Part shown: positions 1 to 11,900 of the stretch, in pieces | How positions within the stretch are numbered: the first letter of the stretch is position 1 | How the letters are laid out: each line of letters begins with the position of its first letter | Assembly: GCA_032622095.1 (NCBI GenBank) | Contig: CP136063.1 | Span: forward strand, 266,407,426-266,471,425 | From: Siphonodentalium dalli | Taxonomy: Eukaryota > Mollusca > Scaphopoda > Gadilida > Siphonodentaliidae | DNA: 64,000 bases | Reading direction: 5' to 3' | The notes under the pieces: model-generated | What the model was told of the DNA's origin: nothing | What the model saw: the letters and a program-made list of their open reading frames with translations, nothing else | Database searches by the model: none | Position numbers and translations under genes: made by a program

Positions 1-636
1 ATAGATTAGCAGGAGGACCCGACTTCGTCCGGGCTGTTTCCCATCTGCTTTTCGGCGAATTGCGCGATTTGACCTTGAATTGTCCATTTTGAAGGTCAAG
101 GTCAGGTGGGGGGTCACGATTTGACCCGTCCAAAACACTGCCCGGACAAAAGTACCCGACAAACGTACCCGTCGAAATCCATCCGGTTTTACCCGATTTG
201 ACCTCGAATTGATCATTTTGAAGGTCAAGGTCAGGTCGGGGTCACGACTCGACCCGTCCAAAACACTCAGTGGACAAAAGTAACCCCACGTATCAAATTT
301 CGTCGAAATACCATCAAAATTCGCGATTTAACCTTGAATTAACCCGATTTCAAGGTCAATGTCACGTCGCACGGGCAAACGAATAGGCTTACGACACTCC
401 CCATACGAAAGTATTCCCAGACACCAATCCCGTGATACTCGGGCGTTTGACCTTGAATGACCATATCAAGGTCAAGGTCGCGTCGCACGGGCAAATTAAT
501 AGGCCCATGCCACTCCACGGCCGAAAGTACCCCCACATACCAAGGTTCATCGAAATCGGCTCCGCCGTTTTCGAGTCCATCGCGAACAGACAGACACACA
601 CACAGACAGACACACAGATTTCCCAAAATATATAAT
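1..636. repeat. Degenerate ~130-bp tandem repeat, four units
   Basis: GACCTTGAATT motifs recur near 65, 194, 325 and 445, each followed by AAGGTCAAGGTCA and a cytosine-rich 'cgtccaaaacac' type segment, so the period is 120-131 bp. The array ends in a CAGACACACA microsatellite (587-620), a tail seen on other arrays in this window. Open frames on both strands here are repeat by-products. Confidence 0.8.
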
Positions 637-725
637 AGATAGATTATGCCCCATTATTAGTGATGTGGTTAGCACAGGTTGAAATCAGCCAAGCCAGGAA
701 ATAGTTTGCAGAAAACATGTGCAGA

Positions 726-1005
726 ATGAGGTCCCCAGAGGATGAATTTACTGACGCTCTGCCGTACGGCGGACTGGCATCACCAAATTCACCATCTGGC
801 AACCTCATTCTTCTTATGCCTCAACTGCTATGGGAGACCTGAGATTCAAGTTCTCAGTTGAAGTTAGTGATGTCCACCCATTAATCACCTGCATTTTATC
901 TTCTGCAAGTTAGAGAAAAAACAAACTGAAGAGAATAGATACTTCCCAGAAGATGAGGCAGAAGCAGAATGAGGTCCCCAGAGTGTGAAGTTGGTGATAC
1001 TAGTC
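726..1005. mobile_element. Fold-back MITE, family C (GCAGAATGAGGTCCCCAG)
   Basis: GAATGAGGTCCCCAGAG followed by GAATTTA and then the inverted copy ending CTCATTCT (about 726-812), with a second GCAGAATGAGGTCCCCAGAG start at about 962. The same two-palindrome plan recurs at 9066-9505, 11477-11825, 57720-58435, 62065-62385 and 63800-64000. Boundaries are approximate. Confidence 0.7.
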
Positions 1006-1285
1006 CGCTGTGCACTAGATTTAGATCATGCATGAATCTACTCTGGCTAACGCCCGATCATATTCCACCAGTACAAAACCTAGGAACTTGTTGATGTTCT
1101 GACAGGGAACTGTATAACATTGAACAGACAATTAAGCAGGGAATATATTTCTTTGTGAATACGTGTTCCTCGATAATCTACTTCACATTAGGGGGTGATC
1201 CCAGCTCGAGATTGCATGCTTTTATGTGACTTTTGTGAGCCAATATCGCAACAAACATTGAATTACCCAGGATAAATTCCATAAT
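1006..1285. repeat. Half copy of a fold-back element (family H)
   Basis: The stretch with 'tctactctggctaacgccc', 'atattccaccagtacaaaac' and 'gacagggaac' matches the left arm of the palindromic element at 26360-26865. A further fragment lies near 30915-30985. Only one arm is present here. Confidence 0.6.
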
Positions 1286-1522
1286 TGTAAGCGAAGCAAA
1301 GTTCACAAAGTCACTTTAATCGTTCAATTTTGAGACCTTCACCTACAGCTCCCTCGGGCACCCCCTACGCCCCGTATTAAAGCTCATGGGCTATACAACC
1401 ATCAAACTTTGCCACGGTCAGACATGTTTTTCAATATAACATAAAAACAACAAATCATGGGGTGAAGGAGATCACTCGATCTTTTCGACCATTCCGCCAC
1501 CAACTACTCTCTTTACAGAAGT
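1286..1522. other. No feature recognised
   Basis: AT-rich sequence with short open frames only. I see no gene, RNA or clear repeat. Confidence 0.5.
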
Positions 1523-1873
1523 TTCATGATGGGAGCTTCGCTGGTGCAGCATTAAATATAATGTCCCAGTGCATTCTCTTATATATGCGAGTCTCCCATA
1601 GGAAGCCTCACATATATAAGAGAATGCATTGGCTTACAAGGTCAAGGTAAATATTGTTAGGACATTGTATTTCCTTATATATGTGGGGCTCCCTATGGGG
1701 AAACTGGTGTATATAAGAGAATGCATTGGCTTACAAGGTCGAGGTAAATATTGTTAGGACATTGTATTCCCTTATATATGTGGGGCTCCCTATGGGGAAA
1801 CTCATGTATATAAGAGAATGCATTGGCACAGAGTTTTCGCAAAATTTCAGGAAGCTCCAGTCATGGAAGGGTT
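1523..1873. mobile_element. TTAA-type MITE, family A, with internal duplication
   Basis: Contains CAGTGCATTCTCTTATATA and its inverted copy TATATAAGAGAATGCATTGG, with the inner block (ending 'attgttaggacattgtat') repeated at about 1640-1830. The right end is GGAAGGGTTAA, as in the better preserved copies at 24730-24983 and 57249-57525, where both ends abut TTAA. Confidence 0.7.
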
Positions 1874-1984
1874 AATCACTATAAATGATAGACTTCGTCT
1901 TACTTTATGTAATGGATATATTTCTCTCTCACAACAGGTGAGATTGGTCATAGAATTTTTCTGAGGGTTGTTATTCCATAAATG

Positions 1985-2876
1985 AAACTGCAGCTCAACT
2001 TGGAGAGGGGATAATGTCAACCCAAACAGTCTTATGTTGTTTGGGTTCAATTGGATGAAACATTTTTGCTGTATGGCATGCCAAAGTCAAGTCATGCAAA
2101 GAGTAAAACGCAAGATGGCTGCATCATAAAAATATTTGACAGCTCCCATCGTGAGGTCACCCAAAAGATCCAGATGGTAATGATTGGATGAAGGGTGTAG
2201 CCTCTAGGGTGTGCCAAAGGATTTAGTCATGCAAGGAGTAAAATCCAATATGGCTGTTGACAGCCATGTTTTTCAACAAAAACAATTCAAATTTAATAGC
2301 ATGCCAGTAATTTTTCAAAACATTTCGCCAATAATTGACATAATTGTGGGCTGCAGGGTGTACCGATGGATTCAAATTTGAAATATAAGATGGCTGCTGG
2401 CGGCCATTTTTTTCCAACAAATTTTGGAAAATATTGATAGCCCTCATCTAAAGGTCACCCAGAAGATGAATATGAAGTTTGTTGATCGGATATGGAGGTG
2501 GCCTACCTGTAGAGTGACAATAAGGGTGACAAAAATTGTTCAAATTGGATAGCTCAAATCTGGAGGTGATCCCAAACACGTCTGTAAATTTTCAAAACAA
2601 TTCTCATATAAATGTGGGGAGGGGTGTCAATGGATTTCAATTTGAAATCCAAGATGGGTGCTGGTGGCCATGTTTTTTAACAAATTAAAAAAAAATCGAT
2701 GGCTGCCATGAGTGCCATCTAGAGGTCACCACGAAGATCCATATGAAGTTTGGTGGTCTAATGAGAGATGTGATACCTGTAGGGTGTGCTAAAGGAAATT
2801 GTTGATGGATCACGGACGAGAGACGCCAACCCATACCAATAACTCAAACTTGAGTCGATAAACATGTTGAGCTAAA
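1985..2876 (+). mobile_element. Pearl/Helitron-like element with ~160-bp core repeats
   Basis: Starts near CAGCTCAACTTGGA and ends in TGTTGAGCTAA, so the subterminal ends are inverted copies of GCTCAACTT. The core is diverged tandem units marked by 'aatccaagatggctgctgg' and 'ccatgttttt'. It is an older relative of 27991-29410 and 34497-36124. Confidence 0.6.
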
Positions 2877-3829
2877 AATAGTTCCTATCATTGAACAAAA
2901 ATTCCACATCTGGTCTTGAACATAAATTTAGAAAATCAGTCAGTTTTCACCCCCCCATTCCCATTGATGGAAACTCGGTCAATGTTGCATCCACAATGGA
3001 TGGACGACAATGAACAAATAAGTTGATGCCAATATACCTGGCACCCCACATTATAATTAAGTGGATAAGAACAAAGAACATAACAAATGATTCATTCTTA
3101 TATTTATTAAAATATAAAACAGAATTGATAAAAAATAAGATATTATGATCACAAATGTCAAGTATTGTTCCCGAGTCCAGAAATACAATAAATCTTGTTC
3201 TTTCATAAAATCAGGCAATAATGCAGATCAGAAGCAGATGTAATGTTCTTACATTTGAGAAGATAAAGAAAATAAAACAATAAAAAGACATCTCATTTTA
3301 AAGATGCACAATCCGAATTATTGCTCCTAAATTGCTATTTCTTGGGGTTCGGGGTAAAAAATATTTGATTCGTGTTGAGGAACGCACCTCATCCATCAAA
3401 GCTCCGGGTTATCATATATCAATTTTTTATATTTTTCACCACCTGGAATATTTGGCGGCCTGGCAAATATTCGACTAATGCCGATCGACATACTATCAAT
3501 ACCAAATTGTGTTCAACAAAATGCTGATATTACATTTTTTGGGCAATTTTATATTATAGTGACTATATATTTTGGCAATTAATCAATTCTGATAACTGAA
3601 GCAGCATTTCAAGTTGTTGTTGGAATCTGATGATATGGGGATCATCGAATCAGATTGTGGACCTTTAAACTATGTTATAGGTCAGAGACCGATATGGACA
3701 AATGAACTGATACCAAATACACATGATTTTTTAAATGGTGCATAATTACATGTGTATCCTGAATGGCCCAGAAATATTGAAGCAACAAGTATATCACAAA
3801 ATTGATGCATACAGAGGGGGCAGGTAAAA
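2877..3829. other. Intergenic; one decayed TTAA-element copy
   Basis: No gene seen. The part at about 3335-3665 (TATTTGATTCGTGTTGAGG, then GTTGTTGGAATCTG) matches the inside of the 469-bp element at 52047-52515, so it is probably an old copy of that transposon. The rest is AT-rich and featureless. Confidence 0.5.
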
Positions 3830-4480
3830 TGATTCCATAGGGGAGTTTCTAATTGAAACCAAAAGGGGTGCCTAGATGTAAATTAAAGCCAGGAGGGGTG
3901 CCTGAATTAAAGCCAACAGTACCTAAATTCAAGACAGACAGGGTGCCTAAATTCAAGCCAGGAAGGTGCCTAAATTAAAGCAAGAAGGGTGCCTAAATTC
4001 AAGCCAGGGTGGAGCTTAATATCAAGCCAGGAGGGTGCCTAAATTAAAGCAATAATGGTATCTAAATTAAAGCCAGGAGTGTGCCTAAAGTAAAGCCAGG
4101 ATGGTATCTAAATAAAAGCAAGAAGGGTATCTAAATTAAAGCCAGGAGGGAAGTCTAAATTAAAGCCAGGAGTGTGCCTAAATTAAAGCCAAGATGGGTA
4201 CCTACAATAAAGCCAGGATGGATGCATAAAGCCCTAAATTATAGCCAAGAGGGGTGCCTAAATTAAAACTGGAGGGGGTGCCTCAATTAAAGCCATGAGG
4301 GATGCCTAAATCCCTAAATTAAAGCTGGAGGGGGTGCCTAAATTAAAGGTAGACGGGTGCCCACATTAAAGCGAGGATGGTGCCTAACTACAAGCCAGGA
4401 GGGTGCCTAAATTAAAGCAAGAAGGGAGCATAAAAGATGGGCATGGCCTAATTGAATCCAGAAGGGTCTGCTCCAATTAG
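3830..4480. repeat. Degenerate 22-24-bp minisatellite
   Basis: About 25 imperfect units of the type GGGTGCCTAAATTAAAGCC-AGGA run through the interval. Units differ by substitutions and 1-2-bp indels, so the array is not young. The right-hand part is included in the 2.2-kb duplication. Confidence 0.85.
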
Positions 4481-4992
4481 AGGGGATAACTACACATCAA
4501 TGAGTATTCAGTATAGACAGGGTTAAAGTGATGTGAAACACTCCGGTTGGGTGATCAAATAGAAATGGAGAATAATCTTGATGAAAGTAGTTTTTACGAA
4601 TTTAATCCAAATATTACAGCACACACACCGTCATTCTTATATATTAATTCAATGCAATGACTCTCGATGGCGAAATCATTTGCGTTAGTTTATCGCCTAT
4701 TATTGCGTCCCGAATCGAGATGTAAATTTTTACAATTAAGTGTAGTTCAGGCGGTGATATCTATGGAGTGATATGGTCAATTTCTTTTGAGATTGTTGGC
4801 GGTGTTAGTAGAATGCTACATTCCCGCAGTTGGCATAGCGCACCCGAACAAGGCCATACTATGTCTTTAAATAAAAGATTTTGGTCCCGAACAAGGCCAT
4901 ACTATGTCTTTAAATAAAAGATTTTGGTGCCCAATGGAAGTCATGATGGGTACTAACATTAAAACCACGATCGGGATGGCCAAATCAGCAGT

Positions 4993-5022
<30 letters not shown>
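4993..5022. repeat. Poly-G tract, 30 bp
   Basis: Uninterrupted run of about 30 G. The paralogous tract at 7263-7272 has about 10. The exact length may be affected by sequencing error. Confidence 0.85.
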
Positions 5023-5023
<1 letters not shown>

Positions 5024-5510
5024 GGATGGTGCTAAATTAAGTCCCAGGGAATGCCCTAATTAAAAGCCCATTATATGTATTCCACCAGAATACGGAACAG
5101 CTGTTGCCCAGGATTGTCTACCAAGTGACAGATATTCTCAGATTCACACAAGACTTTGCCCTTTATGTACCCAGAGTGCATCATAATTCACAACTAAGAG
5201 ATAGAGTTATTCCCCTTCAATTGAAAATAATAGGCTGGCAGTACAGACCAGATCGAAATTAAACACAGAACACATGTCGGTACCTTAAAAAAAACAACAT
5301 GTTCCCAGTTTATTCAACCGGTTAAGTTGATAATACACTGTTTTGGAGCTTCCTCTTTCAAATGGTACAGTAATGCCCTAAGTCGATTAATTACTGTATA
5401 TAATATGGAATATTTTATATGTAATTTGATCGGGTCATTCGAAAATTAAGTGGGCCTTTAAAGAAAGGATGGAGGGCCCAAATTGGAAACTATCGGTATG
5501 ATCAACACCT

Positions 5511-5720
5511 GTAATGCTCTAAGTAATCGACTTCTTAACCACAGCAGAATTATGGGTAACTTTTCAGGATTTAGTCGGAAATATGGCTTGTTGCCATTCA
5601 TTGGAAAGCTCTCGCTGAGAGCTTTCCGATTAATGGCAACAAGCCATATTTCCGACTAAATCCTGAAAAGTTACCCATAATTCTGCTGTGGTTAAGAAGT
5701 CGATTACTTAGAGCATTACC
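5511..5720. mobile_element. Family B palindromic MITE (Tc1/mariner-like)
   Basis: Near-perfect inverted repeat: GTAATGCTCTAAGTAATCG on the left and its complement on the right, with the arms meeting at GAAAGCTCTCGCTGAGAGC. Better preserved members (8616-8823, 63569-63777) begin CAGTAATGC and are flanked by TA. The duplicate copy is at 7761-7970. Confidence 0.85.
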
Positions 5721-6365
5721 GTCTGTCTCTCAATACTATCGATAATCATCTTTCTGGTTAGACCATGTCTTCTCGGTCCACAATAGCTTGGGATATCGAT
5801 TGGTTTGATGCTGTTTTTGACAGAGCCCCATCCCCTTACTCTTCTGTAACATATTTTCATTGAAAATACTACATTTACATATGGAGCCCGGGCATTCACG
5901 TGACCCATGTAAGTGACTAATCATCTGACATGTCCACAATTAATCTTTCTTCAAAACTATAAATCATTTACCATGGTAGAAAAAGGAAAGTGATGATACG
6001 CCCTTTAATATATTGTTTACATACATTTTCTGATAGCGCGGCAAATTGAAATTCTCTGGAAAACAAGGCCTTGTTTACTTATAAATCTTTTTGCTTTGAC
6101 ATTCATCAGACCGCTGATATACGCATGTTTAATATCATCATGCTTGAGAAAGGCTGCCATCTATGTTCATATACACAAAGCATCCATTTGACCTAATCTG
6201 AAGACATACAAGCAAAATAACTCCTGCCAACAATTCTGGGAGAAATTTCTGTTATAGAAGAGTAACAGGACGGGACTTGGTCCAAAACAGCACCAAGCCA
6301 ACCGATATCCCAATCTGTTGTGGACCAAGATGACTTGGTCTACTTTCCGACTACATGTAGATCTA

Positions 6366-6528
6366 CAGTAATGCCCTAAATAATTGACTCCTTAACCACA
6401 GCAGAATTATGGGTAATTTTTCAGGATTTAGTCGGAAATATGGCTTGGGGAGAGCTTTCCGATGAATGGCAACAAGCCATACTTCCGACTAAATCCTGAA
6501 ATTCCGACTAAATCCTGAAAAATTACCC
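6366..6528. mobile_element. Family B MITE, cut off by the duplication junction
   Basis: Begins at TA/CAGTAATGCCC and matches the element at 8616-8823, but stops at AATTACCC where the sequence jumps into the junction palindrome. This fixes the right edge of duplication copy 1. Confidence 0.85.
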
Positions 6529-6628
6529 GTCTACCTTTAATTTAGGCACCCCCTCCAGCTTTAATTTAGGGATGCCTAAATCCCTAAATTAAAGCTGGAG
6601 GGGGTGCCTAAATTAAAGGTAGACGGGT
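6525..6628. repeat. Palindrome at the duplication junction, 48-bp arms
   Basis: Arms 6525-6572 and 6581-6628 are perfect inverted complements around an 8-bp spacer. The right arm is the normal start of copy 2; the left arm is a reversed copy of the same minisatellite sequence (original near 4311-4358). Confidence 0.9.
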
Positions 6629-8778
6629 GCCCACATTAAAGCGAGGATGGTGCCTAACTACAAGCCAGGAGGGTGCCTAAATTAAAGCAAGAAGGGAGCA
6701 TAAAAGATGGGCATGGCCTAATTGAATCCAGAAGGGTCTGCTCCAATTAGAGGGGATAACTACACATCAATGAGTATTCAGTATAGACAGGGTTAAAGTG
6801 ATGTGAAACACTCCGGTTGGGTGATCAAATAGAAATGGAGAATAATCTTGATGAAAGTAGTTTTTACGAATTTAATCCAAATATTACAGCACACACACCG
6901 TCATTCTTATATATTAATTCAATGCAATGACTCTCGATGGCGAAATCATTTGCGTTAGTTTATCGCCGATTATTGCGTCCCGAATCGAGATGTAAATTTT
7001 TACAATTAAGTGTAGTTCAGGCGGTGATATCTATGGAGTGATATGGTCAATTTCTTTTGAGATTGTTGGCGGTGTTAGTAGAATGCTACATTCCCGCAGT
7101 TGGCATAGCGCACCCGAACAAGGCCATACTATGTCTTTAAATAAAAGATTTTGGTCCCGAACAAGGCCATACTATGTCTTTAAATAAAAGATTTTGGTGC
7201 CCAATGGAAGTCATGATGGGTACTAACATTAAAACCACGATCGGGATGGCCAAATCAGCAGTGGGGGGGGGGTGGATGGTGCTAAATTAAGTCCCAGGGA
7301 ATGCCCTAATTAAAAGCCCATTATATGTATTCCACCAGAATACGGAACAGCTGTTGCCCAGGATTGTCTACCAAGTGACAGATATTCTCAGATTCACACA
7401 AGACTTTGCCCTTTATGTACCCAGAGTGCATCATAATTCACAACTAAGAGATAGAGTTATTTCCCTTCAATTGAAAATAATAAGCTGGCAGTACAGACCA
7501 GATCGAAATTAAACACAGAACACATGTCGGTACCTTAAAAAAAACAACATGTTCCCAGTTTATTCAACCGGTTAAGTTGATAATACACTGTTTTGGAGCT
7601 TCCTCTTTCAAATGGTACAGTAATGCCCTAAGTCGATTAATTACTGTATATAATATGGAATATTTTATATGTAATTTGATCGGGTCATTCGAAAATTAAG
7701 TGGGCCTTTAAAGAAAGGATGGAGGGCCCAAATTGGAAACTATCGGTATGATCAACACCTGTAATGCTCTAAGTAATCGACTTCTTAACCACAGCAGAAT
7801 TATGGGTAACTTTTCAGGATTTAGTCGGAAATATGGCTTGTTGCCATTCATCGGAAAGCTCTCGCTGAGAGCTTTCCGATGAATGGCAACAAGCCATATT
7901 TCCGACTAAATCCTGAAAAGTTACCCATAATTCTGCTGTGGTTAAGAAGTCGATTACTTAGAGCATTACCGTCTGTCTCTCAATACTATCGATAATCATC
8001 TTTCTGGTTAGACCATGTCTTCTCGGTCCACAATAGCTTGGGATATCGATTGGTTTGATGCTGTTTTTGACAGAGCCCCATCCCCTTACTCTTCTGTAAC
8101 ATATTTTCATTGAAAATACTACATTTACATATGGAGCCCGGGCATTCACGTGACCCATGTAAGTGACTAATCATCTGACATGTCCACAATTAATCTTTCT
8201 TCAAAACTATAAATCATTTACCATGGTAGAAAAAGGAAAGTGATGATACGCCCTTTAATATATTGTTTACATACATTTTCTGATAGCGCGGCAAATTGAA
8301 ATTCTCTGGAAAACAAGGCCTTGTTTACTTATAAATCTTTTTGCTTTGACATTCATCAGACCGCTGATATACGCATGTTTAATATCATCATGCTTGGGAA
8401 AGGCTGCCATCTATGTTCATATACACAAAGCATCCATTTGACCTAATCTGAAGACATACAAGCAAAATAACTCCTGCCAACAATTCTGGGAGAAATTTCT
8501 GTTATAGAAGAGTAACAGGACGGGACTTGGTCCAAAACAGCACCAAGCCAACCGATATCCCAATCTGTTGTGGACCAAGATGACTTGGTCTACTTTCCGA
8601 CTACATGTAGATCTACAGTAATGCCCTAAATAATTGACTCCTTAACCACAGCAGAATTATGGGTAATTTTTCAGGATTTAGTCGGAAATATGGCTTGGGG
8701 AGAGCTTTCCGATGAATGGCAACAAGCCATACTTCCGACTAAATCCTGAAATTCCGACTAAATCCTGAAAAATTACCC
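6569..8778 (+). repeat. 2.2-kb tandem segmental duplication, copy 2
   Basis: Second copy of 4299-6528. It contains the complete version of the second family B MITE (8616-8823), so its right part represents the ancestral arrangement next to the end of DCP2. Confidence 0.95.
7761..7970. mobile_element. Family B palindromic MITE, duplicate copy
   Basis: Same element as 5511-5720, shifted by 2250 bp. Confidence 0.85.
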
Positions 8779-8823
8779 ATAATTCTGCTGTGGTTAAGGA
8801 GTCAATTACTTAGAGCATTACTG
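8616..8823. mobile_element. Family B MITE next to the DCP2 stop codon
   Basis: CAGTAATGCCC at the left and its inverted end ATTACTG at the right, both abutting TA (8614-8615 and 8824-8825), as expected of a Tc1/mariner-type target-site duplication. The right TA lies 6 bp from the DCP2 stop codon, so the element should be the first part of the DCP2 3' UTR. Confidence 0.85.
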
Positions 8824-8831
8824 TACCCCAT

Positions 8832-8968
8832 CTAAACAGAAGGCAGGGCAGCCATAATCATGCTGACATCAAACTTGAAGTTTCTCCAGGCTTGAGGAAT
8901 GAAGACATCTAGTGGTGGATCCGAGTACTTCTTACTGTTCTGATCGACAATCTCAGCATCCTCCGGCA
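8832..8968 (-). CDS. DCP2: DCP2 exon 9 (last coding exon)
   Basis: Acceptor TTGTTTCAG, then about 45 residues ending in a TAG at 8834-8832. It encodes an acidic start (VPEDAEIVD) and the C-terminal motif with [10 protein letters not shown], which resembles the vertebrate DCP2 end (SFKFD...IMK). The incoming phase (one base G from exon 8) fits. No AATAAA is seen within several hundred bases downstream; an ATTAAA lies near 8253. Confidence 0.9.
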
Positions 8969-11900
8969 CTGAAACAACAAGCAACAGTCAATTTATGTTA
9001 TTTACTAAATACATGAACATAGAATTTAACAGTTCCATTAAATCTAAATATTCGTGCTCACTTGCAAGCCTTGAAATAGTGTGTCTGTCATTTGCAGAAT
9101 GGAGGGTGAATTTAGTGATGCTACCGCACACAGTGGACCAGCATCACTAAATTCACACTCTGGGGACCTCATTCCACTTAGGACTCATCTTCTGGGGAGT
9201 AAGGTATGTATAGTCTCAAATTAACATTGTTTTAGTTACTTTTCCCCCTTCCGTTCAATTTCTAAATCCCCAATTTGCAGAAGATAAAATGCATGACTGA
9301 GGTGACCAATGGGTGAATATCACCAACTTCAACTGGAGAACTTCAATCTGATCCTAGATCTCCCATAGAAAATGAGGACTCAGCAGAATGAGGTTTCCAG
9401 AGCATTAATTTGGTGATGCTAGTCATGCTGTGGGGGAGTGTCACTAAATTCACCCTCTGGGGACCTCACTCTGCAAATGACAGACACACTATTTCTAGGT
9501 TTGATCACTTGCCTTTTGCTATCTCCTCCAAGTGGGTCGTGTGGCGATCGAACTAGAACATTTTGTAATTTCGTTTTTCTTTGGCATGAGACAATAATGC
9601 ATACAATATCATGGTATAATACTCCCTTCTTACTGTGTGATCTATAAATGAATTTTATTCTGCCACATAATCGTAAGATTAATTGCCCCAATATCAACAA
9701 TTCTGTTGACAAAATGGTACATATATGTAACAAAATGCGGCAAAAACAACCTAAGTATTGAAGCAGCCATTCTGTTCTTTAACCAAGAGTATAATATTGA
9801 AAAAGAAGCATGTAAATGGAATGTCTCACTTAGAAATGCATTTGGGAAAAAATGGGACAGTGTCCTAGATATGTTCTCTTCACTCGATCATTGATAATTT
9901 TTCTCCAACACATTTAAATGCCCAACACTATCTATTAATTCCAATAATTATATCGTTGATATTTGTGCCCAATCATGTTTAAAAGACTATTTACTAAATC
10001 CCAAAACCATAGTACACAAAGAACTGCATAAAAACATGGAACTACTACAGAACTTTCAACTTTTCTAGAACCTAGTTTCCTCGGCAAAGTATAGGACCAA
10101 AATCATTATACATCCAAAATCTCAGGCAAATATAGAGTATAACACATTTTAAGGGGCATAGCGACAAATTTATTTATACATACTGTTATAATATAAAAAA
10201 GCACACGCGTCTTTGATTAGTACTTTCTGTATGTATTATTAATGTGTATAATACACCATTGTAATAATTGAAAATTGAAAATATGAATAAATGATAAAAA
10301 AAAAACAGATCAATTTCCCCCTTTCCATCTTTTGCCTGCACTTCCATTCCCTTTCCTTTACCTTAACCAAAACTGTCTTTTTCAGAACAAACAGGAACAT
10401 AACACGTCTCCATTACCCCACTGATATCTATTTCAAAGAAATACAAATGCCACAGTTTTTTATTTGGACCCAATCATCATGTTCAAAGTTGTATTTTTGT
10501 GACTTCAATGTGTCTTTCTGGGATTTATAATGCTCGTAGAAAGGTAGTTCAGATGTTTATGGACCTATTTTGATACCCAGAAAATTTCATATTAGGGATA
10601 TTTTGGAGGGCAAACTGCCATGTGACTTTAAGGTCTCGGCACTTGGCAGACAACCATTTTGAAATTGGTGACTGTCTCCCACTAAACATCCTCCAAATGC
10701 TATTAGATTCCTATCCCTGAGTACAGACAAGAGCTGTCAAACACATATGAGACCAGACAGACAGGAGGCAGACCCGATACTATCCATGATTGACAGGATA
10801 CAGACCAGACAGACACGAGGCTAACCCTATACTATCCATGAATGACAGGTAATAGATGGCATGTCATATGTATTTTAGAACTAAGTTCAAACCATATCAG
10901 GCATGCTACAAAGTGAATAATTAATCCTCGGTGATGTAGGCTATCAAAGAAACTTTAGAAAGCGAGACTACAGAATGATTAACCCTTTACCCAACAAACC
11001 GGCCAAATAAAGCTTCAACAGCCTAAAATATCTTCGGTCTGTCTCAATAGAACCATACAAATATGGATATCATTGGAACCGGCTCCTTGGCCACATTGTG
11101 ATAGTTACAGTTAGCCCTGTGCCAATGCATTCTCTTATATATGCGAGTCGACCATAGGTCGCCTCGCATATATAAGAGAATGCATTGGCCTAAAAAAAAT
11201 CTTTTTTTAACACTTTTTACCATTTTTTCTTACATTCTTTAACAATTTTATAATTTTTAATGTGTTAAGCCAATGCATTCTCTTATATATGCGAGGCGAC
11301 CTATGGTCGACTCGCATATATAAGAGAATGCATTGGCACAGGGCCCTTCTGTTGGGTAAAGGGTTAAATGGATTGTTTGGTTACTGGAAGATAGAGATTA
11401 ATTAACTATTTCACTGCCGTGCTGGCAGCACCACAATGGATTCCCACCATCGAGAATCCATTACATCTATACAAACAAGCCTGCAAACAGCGTGTCTGTC
11501 ATTTGCAGAATGATGTCCCCAGAGGGATAGCATCACCAAATTCACCCTCTGGAGACCTCATTCTGCTCAGGCCTCATCTTCTGGGAAGTATCTATTGTAT
11601 CAAATTAACATTGGTTTTAGTAACTTTTTCCCTTCTGGGAAGTTTCTATATCCCCTAATTTGCAGAAGATAAAATACATAATCGAGGTGCCCAATGTGTG
11701 AACATCACCAACTTCAACTGGGAACTTCATTCTGATCCTAGGTCTACCATAGCAGTTGATGGCCTAAGCAGAATGAGGTCCCCAGAGGGTGAATTTAGTG
11801 ATGCTAGCCCGCTTTGCGGGCAAGGCTTGAAATAAGTGGTCGGTCACGGTCAATGACAGTCACCAAAACAGCTTTGACCGACACAATTTGCGTCTGGTCG

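Larger units (their letters stand above)
4299..6528 (+). repeat. 2.2-kb tandem segmental duplication, copy 1
   Basis: Matches 6569-8778 base for base apart from rare substitutions. The offset is 2270 bp before the poly-G tract and 2250 bp after it, because the tract is 30 G here (4993-5022) and 10 G in copy 2. It holds the tail of the minisatellite, a 46-bp tandem duplication at about 4845-4930, and two family B MITEs. No gene is apparent; its open frames (e.g. 5708-5939) are not recognised. Confidence 0.95.

Noticed and set aside
5708-8189. Duplicate 66-67-codon minus frames (5708-5939, 7958-8189)
   Set aside because: Identical because of the segmental duplication, no recognisable protein, and they start inside a MITE border.
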